A stretch of 64,000 nucleotides of DNA from Eriocheir sinensis (GCF_024679095.1 NC_066568.1:354448-418447); one strand, 5' to 3'. Shown: positions 18,200 through 31,748, numbered from the stretch's first letter. The notes: generated by a model from the letters alone, not told the origin. Program-made: numbers and translations.

Positions 18200-21030
18200 G
18201 AGCACTCAACCCGCGAAACCCCCGACTCGAATCACATTAAAGCTTGCTATGTAAACGCTCGCAGCCTACGTGACAAATTTGAAGACTTAGAAGTCCTCGC
18301 AGCTACAAATCATTATCACATCATTGGAGTCACAGAATCTTGGATAGACACTTCAAATAGAGATTTCATTGCGGAATATAGATTATCGGGTTATACCATC
18401 TTTAGTCATGAAAGAGAGAACAGACAGGGTGGAGGCATTATCTTTTATATCCACAACTCTCTCCATCCAGTATCTGTGAAAACAGATATTATAACCAATG
18501 TAGACACGGTCTTCATTGAAATTAAAAATAAATCTCGTAAAATAGTAATTGGACTTGTCTACAGACCGCCAAGGCAGACTCTTGATATCGACCACGCATT
18601 AAGTGAATTATTATTAGAAACAAGTAGCAGTTGCGAGGCAGTAATTGTTGGGGACTTTAACTTGCCAGTGAAAAGATGGGGTGAACCGTTCAACTGTCAT
18701 ACAGGGCTCGACCTGTACACAAATTTACTAGAAAGTGATTTACATCAACACGTTCAAGAACCGACTCGGGAAAATAATATACTTGACCTTATCTTTTCAA
18801 CGACAGCTGATCTAGGTAACGAAGTAAATGTTTGTCCAATTTTTAGTTCTAGCGATCACCGAACAATCACATTCAGCATCAATATGAAAGAAAATAAAGT
18901 AACTCCTAGCAAAGACAAGGTGCCTGATTATCAGAGAGCGAATTTCGTAAGACTCCAATCAATTCTAAATAATTCTGACTGGACTGAAATCTCGGCAGAA
19001 ACAGATATTGATAAATCTTGGGGGGCCTTCACCACAATACTGAACAATGCCATAAGCATATGCGTACCCTATCGTAACAGACGTTCAGCTTTTAAGAAGA
19101 AACCCAAATGGTGGAATAACGAAATTCAAAATAGCCTATCTCTTAAAAAATGCGTATACAGTAGATACATATCAACTCAGAGTGAGGCTGACAAACTAGA
19201 GTTGGACAGAATTTGCCACGAAACCAAGAAATTAATAAAACAAAGCAAGAAAAATCTTGAAGAATATATAGTGGAAACGAGTAAATCTAATCCTAAAGAA
19301 TTTTTTAGCTATGTAAATAATAAAAAGTCACTAACTTGTGGTATTGGACCGCTTGCTAATGATAATGGTAACCACACGAACGATGAAAATGAAATGGCTA
19401 CAATCCTAAATAACTTTTTCGCATCCGTATTTACCGACGAAGATTGTTTATCACCTCAACCACTGGAGGTTAGAAGGACCGAAAAGATGTTAAGTGGTGT
19501 GCTCATCGTAGAAAGTGACATTTTACACACAATTGAAAAGATTAAAGTAAGCAAAGCTCCTGGTCCAGACAAAATTACCCCTAGGGTCTTAAAAGAAATC
19601 AAACATCAAATTTGTAAACCGCTCTCCATCATATTCAATAAATCTTTAACAGCTGGAAAAGTTCCGTCGGATTGGAAACTTGCAAATGTCACACAAATTT
19701 TTAAAAAGGGGGACAAGTCTCATCCAGGAAACTATCGACCAATTAGCCTGACATCGATTGTTTGTAAGTTAATGGAGACTGTCATTCGCGACAATATGGT
19801 GAAATTCTTCGAAGAAAATAATATGATAAATAATTCGTAACATGGCTTCTGTAGTAAACGTTCGTGTCTAACTAACTTTATTTTTTTCATTATATTTTTG
19901 AGGTGTTCGATGAAAGCAGATCAGTAGATATCATATATCTGGATTTTCAAAAGGCATTTAATAAGGTCCCACACCAACGATTGCTCAGCAAACTATGGGC
20001 GCACGGTATCTCGGGTAACATTCACAATTGGCTTGTGGACTGGCTCTCTGAGCGGAAACAGAGGGTAGTTCTAAACGGTGTTACATCTAACTGGCTCGAC
20101 GTCAGAAGCGGCGTACCTCAAGGATCAGTGCTTGGCCCCATGCTCTTCTTAATTTATGTTAATGATATTGATGATGGACTCACTTGCAAAGTATCAAAAT
20201 TTGCTGATGACACAAAAATTGCTAGTAAAGTAACTGCGACACTCGACGAAGAAGCTTTACAATCAGATCTAGATCGACTTGCATGTTGAGCCAATCAATG
20301 GCTAATGAAATTTAACGTTGACAAATGTAAAGTGTTGCACATCGGAAAAAATAAAATCGCGTTCGGTACGTAATGAATGGCAAACAACTTTCTGCAGTAA
20401 GTAAAGAAAAGGATCTTGGAATCACTATATCAAGCGATTTAAAGCCCGGTCAGCATTGTTCAGAGATAGTTAAAACTGCAAACAAATTGGTTGGCTTCAT
20501 CGGACGAGTCTTTAATAATAAAACGGAAAAAGTAATATTAAAACTATAATTCATTGGTTCGACCCCGTCTAGAGTACTGTGTACAGTTTTGGTCTCCCTA
20601 CTACAGAAAAGACATAGAAAAGTTGGAACGGGTTCAACGAAGAGTAACAAAGATGATTCCAAGGTTGAGAAATTTATCATATGAACAAAGGCTTAAAGAA
20701 GTAAATTTATTCAGTCTATCAAAACGAAGAATGCGAGGCGATCTAATAGAAGTGTTTAAAATGTTTAAAGGATTCAGTGATATTAATGCGGAAAATTACT
20801 TTACAATTGATCGATCGAATAGAACAAGAAGAAATCACAATTTGAAGATAAGTGGTAAAAGATTCTCGTCGCACAAAGCTAAACATTTCTTCTTCAATCA
20901 AGTTGTTAATGTTTGGAACTCTCTACCCTGTGATGTCATTGATAGTACAACAGTTGCGGCCTTCAAGAATAGATTAGACAAGTGTTTTGAATCCAACCAG
21001 CAACTAAGATATTACTCATTGTCGTAATAA
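18200..21030 (+). pseudogene. CR1-like LINE ORF2, endonuclease and reverse transcriptase, decayed
   Basis: The AP-type endonuclease comes first: 'CYVNARSLRDKF', 'IGVTESWID', 'GDFNLP', 'SSDHR', at about 18230-18900. Next is the reverse transcriptase: 'KAPGPDKITPRVLKEI', 'GNYRPISLTSI', 'DFQKAFNKVPH', 'GVPQGSVLGP' and catalytic 'FADDTK' at about 20200. A thumb/C-terminal region ends near 21027. Stops at about 19838 and 20288 and several frame shifts show the copy is dead. The start overlaps the end of ORF1. Sequence from 21031 to 21282 is the likely 3' untranslated part. Confidence 0.85.
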
Positions 21031-21388
21031 CATTAAGTTCTTTCGAATGCTGGTGTGCTTGTCCGCTTTTATCGCCCGGTTATTGGTAGCAGTAATGGTA
21101 GTTCTTTCCTCTTTCCTACATAATTTCCATGCAGTTTTTCTATGCTGTATGGTTCTTTTTCCTTTCCTGCCAGCTTTGGCTGGAGGGATGGGGGGGTGGG
21201 GAGGAGCCTTCGCCTTTGCTGTCCTTCATCTTCCACCTTTGATTAAATAGTTAGTGTAGCTTGTCACAAACAGCCTCGTTAGTGTAATGGCCCGAAATGT
21301 ACTACAATTGTAATGGTATTTTTCCCCATGTAAATAGAGTTAACCTGGGGTGTTTGCGCAACCAGTTATATATGTATGTGGGTTTCTC

Positions 21389-21563
<175 letters not shown>

Positions 21564-21998
21564 AGGAAGTACACAAGAGAAGGAGTAAAAAATGAAAAGT
21601 ATGAGAGGAGAGAAAGAAGTTTGAGAGAGAAGGGAGAGAGAGAGAGAGCGAGAGGGAAGAGATGGGGGTTGAAACAAAGAGGCCTGTTGTGCTCCCATAT
21701 CTCCCCTACAATCTGTAGTGTCAACAAAATTCAGAGGTGTCAGGGGTCAAAACAGGGTATCGTTGCCAAAAGCGGCCAATCTGCCTTCTTTTAATTATTG
21801 CGGGAGAACGGTAAATATTTATAATGGGAATAAAATACTAGTGACCTTATATTGATATTGGAGGCCTACCAAGGAAATCTCAGGTCTCAAGCAGGCCTAA
21901 CCTGCGGTCAGTTTGTCACTCCGTGACGTCACACCAAGGCATTTTGGGGCCGAGACTAACACCCCTTCCTCGCACTAGGTTGTGGGAGTGAGCTCATT

Positions 21999-22560
21999 CT
22001 CACGAGCGACATCGCCCCTTTCAGTTGAGGAAAGAGCTGTTCACGGTGTTCAACTCACTTTGGCTATAATACTATAACTGAGGCTGGATTATCACGAGCA
22101 ACATCACCCCTTACAGGTGAGGAAAGAACTGTTCACGGTGTTCAACTCACTTTGGCTATAATACTATAACTGAGACTGGATTATCACGAGCGACATCGCC
22201 CCTTACAGGTGAGGAAAGAGCTGTTCACGGTGTTCAACTCACTTTGGCTATAATACTATAACTGAGGCTGGATTATCACGAGCAACATCACCCCTTACAG
22301 GTGAGGAAAGAACTGTTCACGGTGTTCAACTCACTTTGGCTATAATACTATAACTGAGACTGGATTATCACGAGCGACATCGCCCCTTACAGGTGAGGAA
22401 AGAACTGTTCACGGTGTTCAACTCACTTTGGCTATAATACTATAACTGAGGCTGGATTATCACAAGCAACATCGCCCCTTTCAGGTGAGGAAAGAACTGT
22501 TCACGGTGTTCAACTCACTTTGGCTATAATACTATAACTGAGACTGGATTATCACGAGCG
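21999..22560 (+). repeat. 92-bp tandem array, six units
   Basis: Unit starts ('atcacgagc') recur at about 21999, 22091, 22183, 22275, 22367, 22459 and 22551, exactly 92 bp apart. Units alternate between 'cgacatcgcc' and 'caacatcacc' variants, suggesting that a 184-bp dimer was amplified. The sister repeat at 47347 has only one full unit. Each unit carries a CAGGTGAGG sequence resembling a splice donor. Confidence 0.9.
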
Positions 22561-23227
22561 ACATCGCCCCTTTCAGGTGCGCCAAAGGCAAGCCTGACAG
22601 ATGGGAAGCTGGGCGTCGTCCAGACCAAGGCCAACATGCAGCAGTAAACACTTTTGAAGCTGCGTTGTGGGGGATTGCCTGTGGCAGGGTGTGTGAAGAG
22701 AGGAAGGAAGGAGAAGGCCAAAAGGGTGGTATGTGTGTCGTTCTCAGGGGTAACAATGGATAAGCGCAAACACTCACTAGTTTTAGTTAGGACTTAATTA
22801 AGGTGTGGAATGGTGGAGTCTGTGTTTCCCCGTGTGGGTGGAAACAGTTATTATGTTGGTGCTACTTATTGCCATGTGTGCATGTTAGTTTAAGGTGTTA
22901 ATGTTAACCTGTGTTCATGGTATTTACAAGTGTAATTAGTGATGTAAGATACATAAGCTAACCTCTAATAAGTGGACCCTGTCCTATGACCCTTAGTTCA
23001 CCATCAGAATCCCTAAACAATAATTACCTCAAGTAACTTTCTTAAAGTCGTGGTACCTATATTACTTGGACAGGTGATGATCCTGTGTGCGATAATGGTG
23101 CTTTATAAGACTGGGTGAATAAACTATTATTTTTACTCTGTGGCTTAAATGATCAATAATTAATTCTACTTTGAGGTATAATGGACCTACATAATTAATT
23201 AAAAGAGTGCCCATGAACGGCACGACA

Positions 23228-23397
23228 CCAGCTCTGAGAATCCTACTTTACTCTCAGAGAGCACGAAACTCCCCTACTTCCCCTCCTAATCTTTTTTTCC
23301 AATTCTTTAAACATTTCCTCCTCCTGTTCTTCTTCGTTTTCCTTAATATGCTCAGTGCTCCTCCCTCCACGTTCATTCACCACCACTCTCTCCTTCA

Positions 23398-23457
<60 letters not shown>

Positions 23458-23738
23458 GAACACCACACATTCTGTGCATGTTTATAGCTATAATAAACCT
23501 CATTTTCAAAGATTCCGCAGAATTAAAATAATGAAAAATGGATCAGCTTGTGGAAAGGAAAAACTTAACAATCAGTGCGTATAGAGGATATGAAAGCCGC
23601 TCAAAGAATCCATCATAAACTGGTTAATTAGTTATAATTACTTGACACTTCCTGCCTACTATTGTTTGCATACTCCCCATGGTCCTCCCTAATCCTCTCT
23701 TCTTCCTCATTCCTTCTCCTCCTCTCCTGGCAGGTGTG

Positions 23739-23770
<32 letters not shown>

Positions 23771-23855
23771 CTCGTGTTTGTGGCTGAGTGTGTTTGTTTG
23801 TTTGTGTGTTAGTTTGTTCGTTTGTTTGTGTGTGTGTGTGTATGAATAAGAAGGG

Positions 23856-23934
<79 letters not shown>

Positions 23935-23935
23935 A
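23228..23935. other. No gene; CT and GA microsatellites
   Basis: Pure (CT)n lies at about 23399-23453 and 23738-23765, and pure (GA)n at about 23861-23931. The last is the tail of the minus-strand LINE that follows. Nothing coding is supported. Confidence 0.7.
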
Positions 23936-26890
23936 CACAGATAACCAGACCACACAGGCCCTAAGGCCCAAACTAGGTGGTCTGTCCTAAAACTAAGAGA
24001 CAGTTGTTTTGCAGCCACCATGGCGTTGAAACTGACCTAGTGAACATTTAGATGGAGGAGATGGCGGTCAAGATTATTCTTAAACGATGCAATCGAGGTA
24101 CACTGCACCACTGATGGTGGTAATCTGTTCCAATCTCGAACGACAGCATTAGTGAAGAAGAATTTTGTGCAATCTGAATGAACTCGTCTACATTTGAGTT
24201 TAGCGCCATTATTTCTCGTTCGCGTCGAATCATCCATCACAAACAGCTTGGTCAGATCCACATTGGTAAAACAGTAAAGTATTTTAAAGCACTCGATCAG
24301 TTTTCCTCTGAGGCGGCGTTTTACAGGAGAAAACAGCTTTAGATGTGACAGCCTTTCCTCGTAGGGTTTGTTTCGTAATGAAGGAATCATCTTGGTTGCT
24401 CTACGCTGAACACCTTCTAATTTAGCAATGTCTTTTGCATGGTGGGGAGACCGAAACTGCACGGCATACTCCAAATGAGGTCTGACAAAACTATTACACA
24501 AAGGTAGTATAACATCTTTATTCTTGAATTAAAAATTTCTCTTAACCAAACCGATCATCCTGTTTGCTTTTTTAACAGACTCGTTGCACTGCTGGGAAAA
24601 CTTGAGGATAGACGCGACTGTGACGCCAAGATCTTTGACCGAGTGAATGCCTTTAACTTTAACGCCGCACATTTCATAGTCCTTCTTTATATTTCTAGAT
24701 CCAACCTGCAGAATCTGGCACTTGTTTATATTAAAAGGCATTTCCCATTTTACTGACTAATCTTATATTTTACGCAAATCTTCTTGTAGGCTCCGCCCGT
24801 CACATTCCATAAGTACCGCATTGCCGATTTTCGTGTCATCTGCAAACTTACTAATGAAATAATTGAGACCTAGGTCAATGTCGTTGATGTAAATGACGAA
24901 GAGAACGGGTCCCAGGACAGAGCCTCGGGGGACACCACTAGTGACTGGCATCCACTCAGAGGTCACTCCATTTATTACAACTCTTTGCTTTCTATTGCTT
25001 AGCCAGTGCTTGATCCATTCGTGAAGCTTACCCCCGATACCTATTTCCTTGATTTTATGAAGCAACTTGTAGTGTAGGACTTTATCAAACGCCTTCTGGA
25101 AGTCCAAATAAATAATTTCAAGTGATTTAGAAACATCATAGACTGCAAAAAGCTCGCTATATAATGTTAATAGATTCGACAAACAAGATCTGTTGTTACA
25201 GAAACCATGTTGCAAGTCCAGGATTACCTAATTACACTCTAGGTAGTGAACTACTTTATCTCAAATAATTGTCTCAAATAATCTACCAATAATTGAAGTT
25301 AAGCTGATTGGCCTGTAATTATCCGGTAATTTTCGGTCACTGGGTGTTACGTTAGCCATTTTCCAATCACTAGGAACGATACCATGGTGCAAAGACATGT
25401 TAAACAGCATTGTTAAAGATCTGAGTATCTCTCTTGTTATTTCTTTAAGTAATTTTGGGTATATTTTATCAGGTCCTGGACTTTTGTTAGTTTTAAGTAA
25501 CTGCAGCACTTTGAGAACCTCATCTGTACTGATTTCAAAGTCAGGGAGGGTATGACTGGGATTTTCAATCATGTTGGGAACAGCAGCAGTATCGGTATAA
25601 TTACTATTAAAAACCGAGGCAAAATAAGAATTTAACATGTTCGCTATGAGTTGGCTGTCTGTCACGATATTGCCCGAATTATCAGTTAATGGGCCAATCC
25701 CACTTCGAATCTGTTTTGTTGTTTATATATCTAAAAAAAAAATTTAGGATCTGACTTGCAATTTACCGCAATGTTTACTTCGTACCTCCATTTCGCCTGT
25801 TTGATTTAACTTTTGACTTGTCGTCTTGCTTCGTAGTACCATTTACTATTTTCGGTAGTTATCAGTTTTCTTTTGCCTATATAACAAGTTCCTCTCTTTT
25901 GGAGAGCAATTTAATTTCATTATCAAACCACGGAGGATTTTTAACTTTACGGCGTTTTTCACAAGATTGCACGGATTTATTTTGTTCAGTTAGTAATCGA
26001 GCTTTAAAGTCTTGCCAAGATTCTTCGACGTCGATGTTGGATACTAATTGAAAGTTCATTAATGACTGTCTTATTCTTTCAAAATCCGCTCTTTTAAAAT
26101 TGGGAACCAATACCTTATTCTTTGCAATCCTTGTTTGAGCTCTTATGTCGAGACGCACCAGTCTATGATCGCATGATCCGAGGTGTTCGCCAATGCTAAC
26201 ATTGTCAACTAAGTTCTCTTGGGTTACTAATACAAGATCAAGAACATTATTATCGCGCGTTGGATCACTAACCATTTGGCTAAGGCAGTTATTTTCAATG
26301 AAGTCTAACATCCTGTGCAATTCACCCTCAGATCCCGTGAGTGTCTGCCAGTCTATATGCCGTAGATTAAAATCGCCCAAAATCAACTCATCACTGGTGT
26401 TTTGGAGAGTTCTTTGCAAAACATTATACATTATTTCATCATCTTCGAGTGATTGGCCTGGAGGCCTATAAGTGACGGATATGTTGATTTTCAATTGATC
26501 GGTATTTGTACTCACGCTCAAGTGTTCTACGGTACTGTCCTCTGGTGTTTTATCAACGGGCTGTAAACTACTTTTGACATAAAGAGCCACTCCTCCACCT
26601 CTACGATTAACTCGGTCTTCACTGAAAAATATAAAATTATCTGTATTGTATTAAGAAATTAAGCTATTATTAGCGGTGTCAATAAACGTTTCAGTTACGG
26701 CAATTACATCAAAGTCTTCTGTTTTAGTTAGGCACTGCAATTCATCGATCTTATTTCTTTAAGCTTCAAGCATTAAAGCTAAGAACCCTTAAATTGTCTT
26801 TTGTTATAACTCGAGAAACAGAGTTGTTAGTTGTTTTACGATTTAGTGAAGTGGTGGCCGCATGACAACTATCTATATTTAAGTGGACGG
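23936..26890 (-). pseudogene. CR1-like LINE copy 2, ORF2, decayed
   Basis: Read on the minus strand from about 26890, this is the same order as the plus-strand copy. The endonuclease has 'VTYRPPGQSL', 'LGDFNLRHIDW' and 'GSCDHRLVRL'. The RT has 'KSPGPDKIYPKLLKEI', 'DNYRPISLTSI', '[10 protein letters not shown]', '[10 protein letters not shown]' and 'FADDTK', and a C-terminal region ends at 24037. It is split by stops near 25870, 25260, 24760 and 24505. The 3' end at 23936-24000 joins a GA tract and carries the CR1-like tail also seen at 1390-1465. Confidence 0.85.
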
Positions 26891-26999
26891 GGTCTGAACG
26901 CGCGACTCATTTTTTGCTCTAAAGTTTCGAACAGTGCCGTGAAGCAGCCTCCCAAATGTTGCCACTCCAACTGCAGACAAATAGAGTCCTTCTTTCTAA

Positions 27000-28071
27000 A
27001 ACAGACTCCTCATGCCATAAAATTGATCCCAAAAGTTTACGTAGCCGGCGTCCATTTCCCTGCAAAGAGTTTGAAGTCTGTTATTTAGGCTAAAGGCCTT
27101 ACTGTAAAAGACCAAAGCAGCCAACATTCTGGGGAGAACACATGAAATGAGAACATTATTTGATTTCACCTTGTACTGCTGGATAATTCTACGATACTTC
27201 TCCAGCAGTTCCTCAGACCGGACATTGCAGACATCATTGGTATCTGTGTGAATAACAAACAGTGAATCATTAGTAGCCTGGGGGAAGATCTCAGGAGCAG
27301 CTGTTACATCGTCGATCCCAGCACCAGGATAGCAATAGTTCCATCTTTGACAAGGAACTCTGCCGCAGAACTCAACAACCTGCTGGCGAATCATGGAGTC
27401 GCCCACCAGGAAGGTGCTTTCCTGCTCGTCCTCCTCCTCCAGAATGGCAAACCTGTTGAAGCAATGAACAGGATAAATTGCTTGTCTGGCTGGTTTGGCT
27501 CCTCCCTTCACGACGGTGAAGCCAACATGGGCAGTGCCACTACCACCCTCCCGCTGCGTGGTGTCGTCCGCTGGTGTCGACAGTACTGCTGGAGGCAAGG
27601 GGGCGATAGGAGAAGTGTAGTGCAGCAACAGCCAGATGAGCGAGCCTCCCATAACCCATTAAGTGAATGGGGTACCTCTTTGGCTGACTCAGTAAGGAGT
27701 GGCTCTCCCGTCACGCTGGTCGCCAGGGAATAACCTCTCCTTAATTGTTGTGATTAATTTCTCGTGTGTTTCAATATGCATAGAGGACGTGTCAGACCGA
27801 GAGAGTAATAGAAAAAGAGAACAGAAAATCTCTTCATGACAGAAGGGTTAGGCACAACAGTAACGTTAGCCTGGATGAATTCCCACAAGGAGGCAACAGT
27901 GCGAGAAAGCTCTATTATTTTATTCTGACCTGCTTCCATTTTCTCTTCTTGCTCCTTCAGTCTTGTCTCAAGATGCTGCCTGGTGAGACACAGTTGACAG
28001 AGAACAGAACGCCATGTAAAAAAGTGAGCTGAGAAACTCCCAGAACAAGTACTGCACTTCTTTTGCGCCAT
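27000..28071 (-). pseudogene. CR1-like LINE copy 2, ORF1, interrupted by SINE
   Basis: It begins 'MAQKKCSTCSGSF...CQLC', a CxxC-CxxC zinc-binding N-terminus, then a coiled coil ('QHLETRLKEQEEKMEAG'). At 27838-27616 a SINE interrupts it. After the SINE the SGNH-like domain resumes: 'LVGDSMIRQQVVEFCGR' and 'NDSLFVIHTDTNDV' (the usual GTND is altered to DTND). The C-terminus degenerates near 27000 before the Asp/His block. This is a pseudogene. Confidence 0.8.
27616..27838 (+). mobile_element. tRNA-derived SINE, copy 1
   Basis: It shares 'TGTAGTGC', 'GAGCCTCCCATAACCCA', 'TAAGGAGTGGCTCTCCCGTC' and 'ACGCTGGTCGC' with the copies at 46526 and 53438. About 19 bp holding the B box is missing in this copy. 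It lies inside a LINE ORF1. Confidence 0.75.
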
Positions 28072-28099
28072 CTTTACCTTCTATTCCTTGTCCATCACT

Positions 28100-28500
28100 A
28101 CTCATTTTCTCCTTTCCCCTACACATTTACACACCCACAGCCTACCACCATCAGCCCCGTGTCTCCTGAAGGTGTGTAGGCAGCAAAATAAATTTGATAA
28201 GCGGTAACTCACCAGGTCGGGCAGCTGCATTTTGAATGGACGCTGTTTGTTGATACTTGATTTGCATGAGTTTGAGGAATTGAAGGAGCGTAGCGATAGG
28301 AGGGGCTTGCTGCTCCGAAGAACCCGCACATTTTTCTGTGATAAATAAAGGTTTTCCAACATTAATATCTTATAAACATCATCATAGTAGACATAAAACA
28401 GAGGAAATAAATAAGATACAGTATAAGGAGAGGGACATATATTCACATAAAAATCATATAAATACATTGACAGTCGTAACAAAGTATTAATATACTGTTA
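28100..28500 (-). repeat. Interspersed repeat X, copy 1
   Basis: A block of about 390 bp ('ctacacacccacagcctaccac', 'ctgaaggtgtgtaggcagc', 'gcgttttgaacggacgctg'-like) recurs at 54812-55200 and 56430-56812. Each copy is followed by the same decayed LINE tail. The 110-120-residue minus-strand frame through it is conserved in all three copies, but no family is recognised and the similarity is equally explained by recent duplication. Confidence 0.7.
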
Positions 28501-28504
28501 TATA

Positions 28505-30118
28505 AATTGTTTCTCTCTCTTCATCATCAATATTTCATCGACAGCAGAAGTTTCCAACTTTCTCTATCCAGACACTCCCTCCTTGCCTTCTCAAAGATCT
28601 TTCCCCTCTCTCCCTAAAATACTCTTGCACTCTATCCCTCCATTTCACTGAAGGTCGTCCTCTAGCATTCCCTCCCTCTATCTCACTCACATACACCCTT
28701 CTGGTCATCTTACTTTCCTCCATTTGCTCCATGTGGACAAACCACTTTAAGGGGGGCGGCTACGGGGTATTTTTGGCCGAATATTTTTGAAATCTGAGAA
28801 ATTCTTTTTCTTCGCTCACTGTGGCCGAGATAGCCTAAATTATCAAGTGGTAAGGTTTGTTTTGGTCAAATTAAATCCCTTACGGCCGGGAAGCCATGTT
28901 TAAATACCCCGCGCGGTTGCGTCAGAGGCCTGAGTCACGCGGTTACACACGTGGTGTCATTCAATGCTTATATACGCGTAAATTTTCAATAAAAAATGAT
29001 TTCTTCTTTATGAATCTGCATCACTTGGCATCTCAGAGAGGGTGGATGGAGTGAGTCATGCTGCCCGAGGGCCGAGAGGACTGTAGATCACGCGTCACAA
29101 CTTTGGCTATGAGGATGGGAACATAATATTACATATGTTTGGTTCTCAAGAAAGATTACAAGAATCTCTTCACTGGCAAGACCTTGAAAGAGCCAGACAT
29201 GCAACACCCAAGTCCTAAAAGAAAAGAAAACAGCAGAAGAAGGATGAAGAATACCAGCCTGGAGAATATTGATAAAATCTGGCGACAATGAGAAAGGTGG
29301 CGCCTTTTGACACCCTCACATACCAGTGAATAATACTTTCTCAACACTGATAAAGGGGGACCAGATGCCTTATCAATATCTCCAGTCAATCAGCAAGGTT
29401 TGCACAATCATGTGTGAAAATTTCATCTCAATCGGACAATTATGAAGGGCATGACAGGGGTAAATGCAAAAAAAAAATTAGGAGCCGATTTCTCAAAAGT
29501 TGGTTTTTTACACTTCAAAAAATTTCAAAAAATCAGTAAATCATCTGACTGACAATTGTTAGGTATCAATAAAAACTTCAATCAAAGGCCGATTTTTTTA
29601 TTGGAATAGATTTTTCAATATGGCCATAGAAAACGGGATACAGAGCGGAGAAAATCAAGTGTGAAAAAAAAAATTTAAAATTTTCTCTCAAAGATAAAAT
29701 AAAAAATCAAAAATCTGTTCCCGACAAAATGTAGATATATAATCGAAGTTTCATTGGTAATTTTTTCAAAGTGATTGACTTAAAAATAAAGCCTGTGAAA
29801 CAAATTGAAAAAAAACGCGTTTTACCTCAGTGCCCCCTATCATTCACCCAATCTCCATGAAATTCACTATACACTCCTCATTAACACCAACAAACAACAT
29901 AATAAAATTTCAAGGCTATTGGACCTACCAAAAGAGCTGTAGGGGGGGGGGTAGTCGCCCCCCTTAAAGTCAGTTGCTTCACTTCTTCCACCACTCCACA
30001 CTTCTTCCCTTCAACCCTGTGACACATTCCAAAATGCTCGTACACACTTTCATTACTCATTCTCTCCATTTTACTCACACCACAAGCACTCCTCAAATAA
30101 CTCATTTCCATTGCACCC
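28505..30118 (-). pseudogene. LINE C-terminal fragment split by a TTAA transposon
   Basis: The C-terminal tail of a non-LTR reverse transcriptase is read on the minus strand: 'MSYLRSACGVSKMERMSNESV' (about 30115-29970) and then 'MEESKMTRRVYVSEIEGGNARGRP..KWRDRV' (28735-28600). The two parts are separated by an inserted element at 28751-29963. The same fragment, uninterrupted, is at 55250-55690. The polymerase core is absent here. Confidence 0.7.
28751..29963. mobile_element. TTAA-target DNA transposon, non-autonomous, 1.2 kb
   Basis: The ends are GGGGGGCGGCTAC (28751) and GTAGTCGCCCCCC (to 29963), flanked by TTAA on both sides (28747-28750 and 29964-29967). The related LINE at about 55490 has the empty site with a single TTAA. 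This fits piggyBac or Kolobok targets. No transposase frame is present; the interior is A/T-rich with many short T/A runs. Confidence 0.85.
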
Positions 30119-30412
30119 AGCAAACATCGAAAGTCCAGACCGATACCGGCAAATAACGGAACTATGGCATAAAGGATTTGTTTATCGGGCCAATATATAG
30201 TACCCTCTCGAGTTTCGTGCTATCTGAGTTTCTCTATCCACGAGTTTCGCGGTTAGTCCTAAATTCTTACCATCCCGAGTTTCGCGCATTATCACCCCGA
30301 GTTTCGCACTGCTTTGACACGTACGGGTTACGTCTACTTACCATCGCCGTCACGCACGCTACCTTTAAAGGTAGTATATCACACTGGACGTTTTCCTCCA
30401 AACATTGTGGCT

Positions 30413-30450
<38 letters not shown>

Positions 30451-30588
30451 GGTCGTTTTGAAGCCGCAGTTGAAGGCAGCTGCCTTACGTATGATTGGCT
30501 GACAGTGCTGAAAATAATCCTGTGATTCGCTGGGAGTCCGATGATGTCATCGCCGATGCTTACCCTATCAGCGGCTTCACTGCCTTAA

Positions 30589-31744
30589 GGCCAGGGTTCG
30601 GGTTCAGGAGTGACAAAAAAATTTTTTCAAAAAACATTTAAAGTTGTTCTATAAACTCTTCAAAACATGTTATGAGTAATGAAAATGGTAGAAAAACATC
30701 TTGGGGTGGCAACATCAGCAGTATACGAGAAGGACGTATGCCCTGGATGTCAGAGGGTGAGGCGTTTTAGTTCTTATTTACTCGCTCCAGTAGGGTGACA
30801 ACTGAACAGTGAAACTTTTACAAGTTATCCTATTTATGGCACGTTGACAGGGGAGGGGTGGAGACACAGTCACTGCTCAAGGCCAGTGCTTGCTGACATA
30901 GCGACGTGCAAGTGTCGCGCGGCGCTGGCTATGAAGGGTATGAAGCTAAGAAGGAAAAAGAAGGCAGAAAAGGCAGAAGAAGAAGAAGAGAGCAAGAAAA
31001 GACAAGAAGGCATCACCTATGAGGCAGGAGGAGGTGACCTGTAGCTGACACGTGCGACACGAACCGTGTAGTTTTTTTTTTTTTTTTTGACAATGGATAT
31101 ATTTATTTTTCTATATTTCTATAAAGAAGTGTTTACTTCTTGTTTATTGTGTAAATATCACTATATACTGGAAAAAGCTCATTCAGAGAGAATAAAAATG
31201 AGTTACTACCAACCAAAGTGTTTGATGGCCAATATCTCAAAACATGAATATTCAGCTTCAAAAATTTTTGTACATTCCAAATCAGATGATATTTCCATGA
31301 AACTGTGTGTATACATGGATAATTTTATGCTCTTGAAAGTTACGGTCTTTAATTTAAAACATTTCTTAATGTAAAATAAAGAAAAATAAATTTATGATGT
31401 AAAACGTGGATACGGAATCATACTGAGTTCAGATATAATTTCAATTTTTTTTTTTAAATAGATGAATTATAATTTTTTAAAAATTGACACCGTATCTTTA
31501 CGCAACCATTAAACCATTACCACCTATAATTTCGTACATCTAAGATGAAAAATATTTAATGTAGAACAATTATTTTGCCTGACATGTCATGTCATCGAGT
31601 ATGACATGACATGACATACCGACAGCATTCTAATCCAGGGAGAACAAAGATACCCAAAAGTGCAAGTTAGCTGTAAAGTTTGAACTCTATATTTCCAATA
31701 GTTTATTTTTGACAAATATTTCTTGGAAAACCCGAACTACCACC
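30589..31744. mobile_element. Second TTAA-target element, 1.16 kb
   Basis: TTAA flanks both ends (30585-30588 and 31745-31748). The terminal inverted repeats are imperfect, GGCCAGGGTTCGGGTT against GGTGGTAGTTCGGGTT. The copy at 62346 has the empty site: 'tgccTTAAggcagtgtc'. The interior holds a Lys/Glu-rich short frame (30844-31044), no transposase, and a TGACATGACATGACA repeat near 31590-31618. Confidence 0.75.
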
Positions 31745-31748
31745 TTAA

